Made by a program: the position numbers and the translations under genes. Under the pieces are notes generated by a model. It was not told the origin of the DNA and ran no database searches. It saw only the letters and a program-made list of their open reading frames with translations. This document shows, piece after piece, positions 56,988-64,000 of a stretch of 64,000 nt of DNA (positions within the stretch are counted from its first letter, which is position 1; each line of letters starts with the position of its first letter). Origin of the DNA: Acidobacteriota bacterium (lineage in GTDB: Bacteria > Acidobacteriota > Terriglobia > Acidiferrales > UBA7541); contig PMTV01000049.1 of the NCBI GenBank assembly GCA_003167215.1, positions 298 to 64,297 of the forward strand, in the 5' to 3' direction.

Positions 56988-58352
56988 CTATTCGTTGTCC
57001 GCAGGTACGTCAAACTTCACAAGATCAGACTGGAAGCCCTTGGTCTTGACCGCCCCGTAAGCAATCCCGATGACCATCCAGATGCCACCGGCAATTTGTG
57101 CCGCGGGACTAAGATTCAGCCAGATGAAAAAACAAACTAAAAATCCCAGAACGGGCGAAACCAGGTCAGTCCAATGCTTCTCTTTGGCCCGCAAGTAGTA
57201 TCGGGTAAGCGCTGCAGCATTCACCCCCATAAAAGCTATCAACGCCCCGAAATTAAGCAATTCTGCGCCGCGTTCGTAGCTGATTAGGAACGCGCCGGCC
57301 AGCGCAAGAGCGCCGACGAAGATGACATTGTTTCGCGGGATGTGATTCTTGGGATCAATAGCGCCAAAAAACTTCTTAGGGATCCCGTTGCTGCGTCCCA
57401 TCCCATAGAGCAAGCGCGACGCTCCGAGTTGCGAACCCATTCCCGAACCGACATTCGCGATCAAAATCGTGAAGTTGAGCAAATGGAAAAGAAAGAAACC
57501 GCCGGCTCGCAGGGCCACTAACGGAAACGCAGATTCCACTTTGTCCGGCGGAAACGGATTCGAGCCCCACACGAGCTGCGCTGCATATACTTCGAGCGAT
57601 GCTAATACTCCGGTGATCACGCACACCAGAACAGTCGCCAGCATAATGTTTCGCCGCGGATTTTCTACTTCTTCTGAGAATGTCGATATCGCGTCGAAGC
57701 CGATGTAAGTGAGGACCGCAATCGAAGTGCCGCGAAAGACGCCGCCGAAACTAAACGTCTGGGGATTATAGAATGGTTGCCAGAAAAAACCGCTGCCGTA
57801 TTGGTGCAACCCCCAGATAAAGCGGATCACGAACGCAAAAAATATCACTACGACGATGGACATCCCGGCCGCCAGCACATCGTTTATCCGTGCTGAAGTT
57901 TTAACCGCACGCAGGTTAAGCACGGTGAAGGCAGCTGCATATCCGGTGGCTAGCGCCCAATAAGGTACCGCGGGCAAAATATTTTGAGTCAACTTGCTGC
58001 AGATCACCGTGCAGATCAGTGGGTTCAGAATGTAGTCCATCAACATCGCCCAGCCGGTGACGTACCCAAGCGAAGGATGGATTTCCTGGCCGACGTAGGT
58101 GTATGCGGAACCCGCGCTCGGATAAGCGCGCGCCATTTTGCCGTAACTCACAGCGGTAAAGAGCATCGCCACCATGGCGATCAGAATCGTGGTTACCACG
58201 TGGCCCCGCGCTGCGTTACTGATTACGCCGTAAATCCCCATCGGCGCGATCGGCTGAATAATCACGATGCCGATGATGATGAGGTCCCAAAGGTGAAGAG
58301 TGCGTTTGAGTGTGACCGGCGCAGGCGATGGCGAACTTGCTTCGTTGCTCAT
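56988..58352 (-). CDS. APC-superfamily amino acid permease
   Basis: 454 residues with about twelve membrane segments. Signatures: helix 1 unwinding region with VIQPIAPMGIYGVI, and AYPSAGSAYTYVGQEIHPSLGYVTGW, typical of the family; FRGTSIAVLTYIGFDAISTFSEEVENPRRN is the helix-6 region. Its ATG overlaps the stop of the SIS-domain gene by four bases, so it is coupled to the amino-sugar operon. Substrate not determined: amino acids are usual for the family, but an amino sugar is suggested by context. Confidence 0.88.
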   Translation of the reverse strand: MSNEASSPSPAPVTLKRTLHLWDLIIIGIVIIQPIAPMGIYGVISNAARGHVVTTILIAMVAMLFTAVSYGKMARAYPSAGSAYTYVGQEIHPSLGYVTGWAMLMDYILNPLICTVICSKLTQNILPAVPYWALATGYAAAFTVLNLRAVKTSARINDVLAAGMSIVVVIFFAFVIRFIWGLHQYGSGFFWQPFYNPQTFSFGGVFRGTSIAVLTYIGFDAISTFSEEVENPRRNIMLATVLVCVITGVLASLEVYAAQLVWGSNPFPPDKVESAFPLVALRAGGFFLFHLLNFTILIANVGSGMGSQLGASRLLYGMGRSNGIPKKFFGAIDPKNHIPRNNVIFVGALALAGAFLISYERGAELLNFGALIAFMGVNAAALTRYYLRAKEKHWTDLVSPVLGFLVCFFIWLNLSPAAQIAGGIWMVIGIAYGAVKTKGFQSDLVKFDVPADNE

Positions 58353-59500
58353 TCCGTGGTGACCGATTTTACAAGATTCCTGGGATGGTCCACATCGCAG
58401 CCATTCAACGTGGCGAAATGATAAGCAAAAAGTTGCAGCGGCACTACCTCCAGGATCGGTAGCAGCAATTCTGGCGCAGCGGGAACGTGCATGACGCGGT
58501 CTGCAAACGTCGCAATTTCGCGATCTCCTTCGGACGCAATCGCGATTGATTTTCCGCCGCGGCCCTTGATGTACTCGAGCACTGAAAGCGTTTTCTGGTA
58601 TCGCAGCATGGAATCCGGATCGGCCGGATCGCGCGTGGCCAGCACGATCACAGGAAGCTTTTCGTCCACCAACGCATTCGGCCCATGCCGCAGTTCGCCG
58701 GTTGGAAGGCCTTCCGCTTGCACGTAAGAAATTTCCTTCAGCTTCAGCGCTCCTTCACGAGCAATCGCATAATGAACGCCGCGGCCAAGAAATAAAAACG
58801 CTTTCGCCTGTTGATATTCGCGAGCGCATCCGGCGGCCTGCGCGTCCCAGGAAGGAAGAGCCTTTTCGATTTCCACGGGTAGCGCGCGGAGAGAATCCAG
58901 ATGCGCGCCCACAACCCCGGAAGTGATACGGCCGCGTTTGCGCGCCAGAAATAATGCGAGAAGATACAGCATCGTCAACTGTGACGTGAAACTTTTTGTC
59001 GCCGGCACGGCTTTTTCCAGCCCGGCGAACGTATGCAGCGTGGCGCTCGCTTCGCGGGCGATGGTGGAATCGGCAACGTTCGAAATCGCTACGGTTTTTG
59101 CTCCGCGACTGAGCGCCTGGCGTTGCGCTGCTATGGTGTCGGCCGTTTCACCCGATTGCGTTATGACCACCACGATGGGCTCGGTGTCGGCATGCGTGGA
59201 GCGGTAGCAGTATTCGCTGGAATATTCCACGTCCACTGCGATTCCCGCGAGGTCCTCCATCACGATTTCGCCCGCCAAGCCGGCATGGCGGCTCGAGCCG
59301 CTGGCCGCGATAATGATTTTCTTAAAGGCGAAAACCGCGCTTTCAATGGGCTCAAGCGTGTCGGAAAAAATGGATTCCTCTTGTACGTTTCGCCGGATGC
59401 ATTCGCGGATAGCGTGTGGCTGTTCGTAAATCTCGCTGAGCATCGAATTCGGGAAGCTATGCGGCGCCGAATTACCCGGCTTCCAGTGTTCGTTGGGCAT
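58349..59500 (-). CDS. Stand-alone GlmS-type SIS isomerase/deaminase (GlcN-6-P deaminase candidate)
   Basis: 383 residues with two SIS domains but no glutaminase domain. It keeps GlmS isomerase residues: IAASGSSRHAG, VITQSGETADT, EGALKLKEISY, the catalytic-type His in LRHGPNALV, and the C-terminal RNLVKSVTTE with Lys378. Without ammonia supply from glutamine such proteins run as glucosamine-6-phosphate deaminases (NagB-II of Shewanella, GlmD of Thermococcus kodakarensis), giving fructose-6-phosphate and ammonia. Its ATG overlaps the stop of the upstream glucosaminidase gene (TGATG). An AgaS-like aldose/ketose isomerase is an alternative. Confidence 0.88.
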   Translation of the reverse strand: MPNEHWKPGNSAPHSFPNSMLSEIYEQPHAIRECIRRNVQEESIFSDTLEPIESAVFAFKKIIIAASGSSRHAGLAGEIVMEDLAGIAVDVEYSSEYCYRSTHADTEPIVVVITQSGETADTIAAQRQALSRGAKTVAISNVADSTIAREASATLHTFAGLEKAVPATKSFTSQLTMLYLLALFLARKRGRITSGVVGAHLDSLRALPVEIEKALPSWDAQAAGCAREYQQAKAFLFLGRGVHYAIAREGALKLKEISYVQAEGLPTGELRHGPNALVDEKLPVIVLATRDPADPDSMLRYQKTLSVLEYIKGRGGKSIAIASEGDREIATFADRVMHVPAAPELLLPILEVVPLQLFAYHFATLNGCDVDHPRNLVKSVTTE

Positions 59501-62244
59501 CAGCGCCCGCCGCCCGTGCCTTGTGGGGGAACTGCCCTGGCTTCCTTCAACTGGATCTTCGTGCTCTCAATGGTCCAACCCGCGACGGTGAGCTCAAGAG
59601 GATCGGAAACTTCCGACGTGCTCAAGTATCGCGCGTCAATTTCGCGGGATTCTCCGGGCATCAGCTCGATATAATTGTCGTCCCAAAAGACCGGAAGGAT
59701 TTCCGCGGCTTGACCGCTCTTCTGAATTCCAAATCGCACTTGAAACGCCAGATGATCGCTGGGGTTTTTCACCGTCAGATGGACTATAGGACCGTCCGCG
59801 GTCGTGACCCGGCTTCCCTCAACATCGAGTTGCACTTTGGGTAAGTTCTGCAGAGCGCTCAAATCTTCGTACGATGATACGGGCGTGTATTTGTAAGTGG
59901 TTTTCGCCCATTCGTAGACGTCCTTCTTCGAAGAAAGCCAATAAAAGTTAGTACTCGCGGTCTTTCCATCGCTGGTCTGAAGATCGAGCTTCACGAAATA
60001 CAAGGGAGACGCAGGACTAAAAGCTTCCGCGGGAAGCGTGAGAACCTTCGCCACGCCATCCGCATCCACGTCCGTTTGAACCTGGCGGGAGAATCTTTCG
60101 TGCAACGAATCGTCGTAGAGATGCGCTATGACGCTCAAGCCGGTGAATTTCTGATAGAGGCTGTTCACCACTACGATGCTGTTGTCGTCGTACGAATACT
60201 GGACGTGCAAAGGTTCGCAAGCTTTCTTCGTGCCGAAATATCCGCCGGCCGGCTGCTGATAGTAATCGTAAAGGTGCCAGATCAACGAGGGCCAGGCGTT
60301 GTTTAACATCCATTGAATGACGCCGGTAGAAGTGTATTTGTTCCGGGAATAAGCTTCGAACATGGCCCGCTCGCCATCGTAGGCCATGGCCTGCGATTTG
60401 ATTTCGTAATCGTCGAGACCGGCAGGGGCGCCATAAATTGATTTCATCGCTCCGTCAAAGTGGCTTAAATCCTTGAAGCCCTCGGAACCGGCGTGATAAT
60501 TCCAAAAGGAATCCTGAGGCCACAAATGGTCTGCGGGAATAAATTTACGCAGGCAACTCACGAGCGGAACAGCGGGGCCGGGGCCGGTTTCGGTATTGAA
60601 GCCAAAGGCTCCGCCGTATTTGCTAGTGTCAATCAGCCAATAATTTGGCGGGACGTAATCATACGGTCCGGTCATCTTGACGCCCGACTTTCCCGTCACC
60701 GAGGTTGGCGTCGCCGATGCAGAAGAAATAAAAGGATTCGGCCAATCTGTTTCTTTCAATACTTTGATGTATTCCGTTTCAACGTCCGCCGGCGGCGGCA
60801 TATCGCTGCCGTTCAACCACACCAGCATGCTGGGGTGGCTTCGCATACGGAGAATTTGCGAGCGCAAGGATGCGGAAGCGATTTCGAGATCGCCCGGCTG
60901 CCAGTGCTTCCACAGCTCCCAATGATCGCAGCAGCACCAGCCCGCCATAATCAGCACGCCTTGCTCATCTGCGAGATCGTAGAACTCATCCGTCTCCATC
61001 TTTCCTTCCAGACGGATTGTGTTCAGGTTCATCTCGCGGACGTAGCGAAAATCTGTTTCCAGACGGGCCTGATCTGCGCGCAACAGCATATCCGGCGACC
61101 ACCCGCCGCCACGGATGAGAATCTTTTTTCCGTTCACGTAAAATTGCCGCGCGCCCTGCGGATTCAGTTCCGAAGTAATCTCACGGATCCCAAACCTCAC
61201 GTTTTGCTCGTCAGATAAATCGTCGCCTACAACGAAACGCAGATTCAGGTTGTGAAGTTCCTGCGCCCCCATGCGATAGGGCCACCATACTTTCGGATTC
61301 TTGATGCGTAACTGCGGGAACTCATCAGAAGTAAAACGGATTACGCGAGTTTCCCCCGGCTTCAGAGCAAGCGTCTGGCGAAATTTCACATCTTCAATCC
61401 GGCCGTCCAGAAAGCCGGTGATCTGTTTGTCGCTGGCGTTAATCAATTCAGTTTCCACAGCGAGGTCCGCTTCATCGAGCGACGCAGAAGGGAAGTGAGT
61501 GGCCACCATGGGATTGCGAATCGCGACTGCCTCGCTGCTTTGCAAGTAAACGCTGCGCCACAATCCCATGTCCTTGTCGGGAGGCGCCGGGTTCCAATCA
61601 ACCCAGTTAATTCCCAGATCCTTCTCGGTCTGCGCGATGGTTTCCACGCCAAGTGCGTTAGGTCCATCACGGTTCACCATCGAGCTGATATCGAAATCGT
61701 ATGTGCGGTAGGCTCCAGCAATATCCTTTCCACCCGCCACTAACTTGCCGTTCAGCCAGATATTGGCATGGTTGTTGATTCCGCCGAAGTGCAGCCAGAC
61801 GTGCCGCGCCTTGTAATTCGCAGGAAGCACGAATTCGGTGCGATACCACCACGAGCAGCGGAAGGGACTGTCTTTCGGCATAGCGAGCAACGAAAAGTTC
61901 TTGCCGATTGGATAAATTGTCCCTGGAATGTCGCGCAAATTCTTGCCGTAGTACGGGTCCGGATAGGTTTTATCGGCGACCAGCGCGGCCACCACCGTTG
62001 TCGGTACAGTCGCTGAATGCCAGCCGTTCGTCTTGTATCCCGGGGCCGAGATTTGCTCGCCCTTGGCAAGAAACAGGCAAGAAGACTGCAGCGTCCAGCC
62101 TTCATGCAAAAACATTTTCGTGCCCGATGGCTCAGGCGTATTTGCCGACGTAATACACGGCGCGAAAGGCAGAATCAGGCATAAAAAGATTGCGAAGGAT
62201 AAAAACAAAATGAGGCGAACGCCCGGCTGCTGTTTCGACGACAT
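59500..62244 (-). CDS. Secreted GH2 exo-beta-D-glucosaminidase candidate
   Basis: 914 residues. Signal peptide (LILFLSFAIFLCLILPFAP), then the jelly-roll sugar-binding domain (WLHFGGINNHANIWLNGK), Ig-like domains and the TIM-barrel. The candidate acid-base is Asp481 in NGSDMPP and the nucleophile Glu552 in FNTETGPG, 71 residues apart. GH2 beta-galactosidases and mannosidases use Glu in N-E, while the exo-glucosaminidase subfamily (CsxA type) uses Asp in S-D with a spacing of 72. GGAG lies upstream of the ATG. It should release glucosamine from the non-reducing ends of chitosan oligomers in the periplasm or medium. First gene of the coupled trio. Confidence 0.88.
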   Translation of the reverse strand: MSSKQQPGVRLILFLSFAIFLCLILPFAPCITSANTPEPSGTKMFLHEGWTLQSSCLFLAKGEQISAPGYKTNGWHSATVPTTVVAALVADKTYPDPYYGKNLRDIPGTIYPIGKNFSLLAMPKDSPFRCSWWYRTEFVLPANYKARHVWLHFGGINNHANIWLNGKLVAGGKDIAGAYRTYDFDISSMVNRDGPNALGVETIAQTEKDLGINWVDWNPAPPDKDMGLWRSVYLQSSEAVAIRNPMVATHFPSASLDEADLAVETELINASDKQITGFLDGRIEDVKFRQTLALKPGETRVIRFTSDEFPQLRIKNPKVWWPYRMGAQELHNLNLRFVVGDDLSDEQNVRFGIREITSELNPQGARQFYVNGKKILIRGGGWSPDMLLRADQARLETDFRYVREMNLNTIRLEGKMETDEFYDLADEQGVLIMAGWCCCDHWELWKHWQPGDLEIASASLRSQILRMRSHPSMLVWLNGSDMPPPADVETEYIKVLKETDWPNPFISSASATPTSVTGKSGVKMTGPYDYVPPNYWLIDTSKYGGAFGFNTETGPGPAVPLVSCLRKFIPADHLWPQDSFWNYHAGSEGFKDLSHFDGAMKSIYGAPAGLDDYEIKSQAMAYDGERAMFEAYSRNKYTSTGVIQWMLNNAWPSLIWHLYDYYQQPAGGYFGTKKACEPLHVQYSYDDNSIVVVNSLYQKFTGLSVIAHLYDDSLHERFSRQVQTDVDADGVAKVLTLPAEAFSPASPLYFVKLDLQTSDGKTASTNFYWLSSKKDVYEWAKTTYKYTPVSSYEDLSALQNLPKVQLDVEGSRVTTADGPIVHLTVKNPSDHLAFQVRFGIQKSGQAAEILPVFWDDNYIELMPGESREIDARYLSTSEVSDPLELTVAGWTIESTKIQLKEARAVPPQGTGGGR

Positions 62245-62325
62245 TCCCCACTCTCCAAAATCTGTCTATCTGAGCAAGGACAACTGAAATCCATGAAGAT
62301 GGAACGCCGCAACTTCCGTATTGAT

Positions 62326-62346
62326 TTTATTAAAGTTTATTAAACT
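62326..62346. promoter_or_regulatory. AT-rich palindrome and 10-bp tandem repeat, LacI operator candidate
   Basis: TTTATTAAAG is followed directly by TTTATTAAAC (62326-62345). Within it AGTTTA-T-TAAACT (62334-62346) is a perfect inverted repeat with a single central base. The strong AT bias in a GC-rich region and its place about 80-100 bp upstream of the glucosaminidase start, next to a LacI-family gene, suggest operator and/or promoter. Confidence 0.5.
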
Positions 62347-62399
62347 GACGTATTATTCCCACCTTGCCCGTGGTGTCAAGGAAAAACACCCGTGCCGCT

Positions 62400-63485
62400 T
62401 CAATCCGCCCCGGCCCAGGGCACCGAGCGTGAAGATTCGCGCACTACGAGTTCGGGCGCTAGTTTTCGGTGGACTACTTCAAATTCGCGCTCTTCAATCG
62501 TCGCGTTGATGGCCTCCAGCACGATTCCGACCGACGCGCTTCCCAACGCCTCCATGGGCTGTCGCACCGTAGTCAGAGACGGAACCGAAAGCCCGGCAGG
62601 CATCACGTCGTCGAAGCCGATCACCGAGCAATCCTCGGGAACTTTCAAGCCGGCGCGCGCCAATCCGCGAATTGCACCGAAAGCGGTCATGTCGTCAAAC
62701 GCCATCACCGCGGTAAAACGCTTCTTGTGCTTCAAGAGTTCTTCGATAAGTTTGAAGCCGCCCTCGAAGCCGGAATTTGGGTCCAGCGAGTCAGGCAAAT
62801 CCACTACCAGGGCCGGATCGATTTCCAAGCCCACCGAGCGCGCAAACGAACGCACACCACGCCAACGGGGAGAGCTGTCCACCAGCATTTTCGGGCCTCT
62901 AATGAAGGCAATCTTACGATGACCCAGCGAGTAAAGGTGTTCCATCGCCAGATGCGCACCCGCTTCATTGTCCGTCATCACTGAACTGATGGAGCCGCTG
63001 AGCTCGCGGCCGATCATGACCGCAGGAATATTCCTTTTCTCCAGGTCCGCGAGAATATCGATGTCCACAAAAAGCCAGTTAGCGACGAAGACCAGAGCCT
63101 CCACGGGTCGCGCGAGCAGCATCTCCAAATAGCGTTCGAAACGGCCGCGCTGATTGTGGACGTCCGTCAGAATTGGCAGATACGACGCTTGATACAGTGA
63201 GTTTTCGATTCCGCGAAGTATCAAAGTGCAAAACGGGTCCGTGATGTCGAACACCATCACGCCGACCGTGCGATTCCGTTTCGCGCTGAGGAAACGCGAT
63301 ACCACCTTCGGGCGATAGCGGAGCTTTTTCGCGGCTCGCTCGATGCGATCCTTCGTGGACGGCGGAATGTACCTGGCCAGCGGAGCATTATTCAAAACGA
63401 TAGAAACGGTAGCCGGGGAAACGCCGCTTTCCTGCGCCACGTCGCGCAGTGTAACTCCAGACTTCACGGCTTTGCGGCGTGCCAA
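62400..63485 (-). CDS. LacI-family transcriptional regulator
   Basis: 361 residues starting with TTG, supported by GGGAGG six bases upstream. N-terminal HTH with VTLRDVAQESGVSPATVSIVLNN, the hinge helix (KKLRYRPKVVSRFLSAKR) and a periplasmic-binding-protein-like effector domain (TVGVMVFDITDPF; CSVIGFDDVMPAGL). It lies upstream of, and in the same direction as, the glucosaminidase-SIS-permease operon and probably represses it, with an amino sugar or oligomer as likely effector. Confidence 0.93.
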   Translation of the reverse strand: MARRKAVKSGVTLRDVAQESGVSPATVSIVLNNAPLARYIPPSTKDRIERAAKKLRYRPKVVSRFLSAKRNRTVGVMVFDITDPFCTLILRGIENSLYQASYLPILTDVHNQRGRFERYLEMLLARPVEALVFVANWLFVDIDILADLEKRNIPAVMIGRELSGSISSVMTDNEAGAHLAMEHLYSLGHRKIAFIRGPKMLVDSSPRWRGVRSFARSVGLEIDPALVVDLPDSLDPNSGFEGGFKLIEELLKHKKRFTAVMAFDDMTAFGAIRGLARAGLKVPEDCSVIGFDDVMPAGLSVPSLTTVRQPMEALGSASVGIVLEAINATIEEREFEVVHRKLAPELVVRESSRSVPWAGAD

Positions 63486-63646
63486 AACTGTCCTCCCGCG
63501 AAAGTGTTGCAGCTTGTGAGCGTGCGCACATCTTTACCATAGCCCGCGCATCGAGGCCAGCGGAACCAGTCTAAGTCGTCGATGAATGGCGCATGTGGAG
63601 GAACACGCAAATCAGAGGAGCGGTTTATAAAGTCGGAAACTCGAAG

Positions 63647-64000
63647 TTAGACATGAGGGATTTGAGAGGCGTCCCATCCGCCGCCGATGGCCTTGATCAG
63701 TAGCACGCTGGCCGTCATCCGTCTGGTGAGAATTGTTACAGCCGTGACCTCGTCGGTAAGCGCCGCACTTTGGGCCGTAGTCACCTCCAGGTAGCTTGTG
63801 ACCCCGCCCCTGTAACGGGTAATGGACAGCTCGACCGAATGCTTTGCCGCCCCCACCGCAACATCCTCGGTTTGCGCTTCGCCTTGCAAAATGCGCAACG
63901 CGGCCATATTGTCTTCCACTTCTTGGAACGCGCTTAGCACGGTCTGGCGATAATTGTCGATGGACTGATCGTACGCAGCTTTTGCCTGGTCCGACGTGCC
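63647..64000 (-). CDS. TolC/NodT-type efflux outer-membrane protein, C-terminal part
   Basis: The frame is open to the window edge, so only the last ~117 residues are seen: AYDQSIDNYRQTVLSAFQEVEDNMAALR followed by VELSITRYRGGVTSYLEVTTAQSAAL, the typical second-repeat helices of NodT lipoproteins, and a short GGGWDASQ tail. It would be the exit duct of a tripartite efflux system whose other genes lie outside the window to the right. The 161-bp gap before the LacI gene (63486-63646) shows nothing recognisable. Confidence 0.88.
   Translation of the reverse strand, partial: GTSDQAKAAYDQSIDNYRQTVLSAFQEVEDNMAALRILQGEAQTEDVAVGAAKHSVELSITRYRGGVTSYLEVTTAQSAALTDEVTAVTILTRRMTASVLLIKAIGGGWDASQIPHV

Overview
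The window is a gene-dense, roughly 57-60 % GC bacterial chromosome segment with 50-60 genes, almost all with readable Shine-Dalgarno sites (AGGAGG type). Gene content and protein style (FecR and PDZ secreted proteins, OmpL-like porins, RND efflux, a glycine/arginine-rich RNase E/G beside mreBCD-mrdA-rodA, many small Ala-rich membrane proteins) suggest an acidobacterium of the Terriglobia type. That is an inference from style and content, not from a marker gene. No insertion sequence, prophage or CRISPR array was seen, and only one tRNA.

Left part (1-13 kb): the tail of an unrecognised gene, then a leftward cell-shape block mreB-mreC-mreD-mrdA-rodA followed by an RNase E/G with a ~500-residue disordered insertion inside its S1 domain. 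A secreted-protein gene on the opposite strand splits the block between mreD and mrdA, and a FecR-domain protein gene lies just upstream of mreB. From 13 to 24.5 kb come an aminotransferase with a clear terminator, a cytochrome c lipoprotein, a hidden 50-residue zinc-ribbon protein, an AI-2E-family permease, a Lon-like protease with a degenerate P-loop, a PDZ/aspartyl-protease-like protein, two envelope proteins, queF and a multi-zinc-ribbon protein.

Middle (24.5-43 kb): a leftward tripartite RND efflux operon (adaptor, pump, TolC), a RraA-family gene, a large outer-membrane porin with a textbook terminator, tRNA-Glu(CUC), msrA, a glycolipid-type glycosyltransferase divergent from a PHP-phosphoesterase/PAP2-phosphatase pair, a type II NADH dehydrogenase, and a stress/DNA-repair group (YciE/YciF ferritin-like, DUF1003, Ku, DUF3309).

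Right part (43-64 kb): an ABC system made of an ATPase with an N-terminal MgtE_N-like domain and a double permease; then a potassium block: small membrane protein, OmpL-like porin, a 28-residue membrane peptide, kdpF, kdpA, kdpB, kdpC. Convergent to it are kdpE and a histidine kinase corresponding to the C-terminal half of KdpD; the N-terminal KdpD/USP half is a separate, divergently transcribed gene. The block that follows looks like a chitosan or glucosamine-oligomer operon: a LacI regulator, a secreted GH2 exo-beta-D-glucosaminidase, a stand-alone GlmS-type isomerase/deaminase and an APC permease, with overlapping stop/start codons between the last three and an AT-rich palindromic operator candidate upstream. 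The window ends inside another TolC/NodT-type efflux gene.

Most notable for follow-up: the split, divergent KdpD; the porin and extra membrane peptide built into the kdp operon; the amino-sugar operon with its candidate operator; the RNase E/G insertion; and the MgtE_N-ABC fusion.
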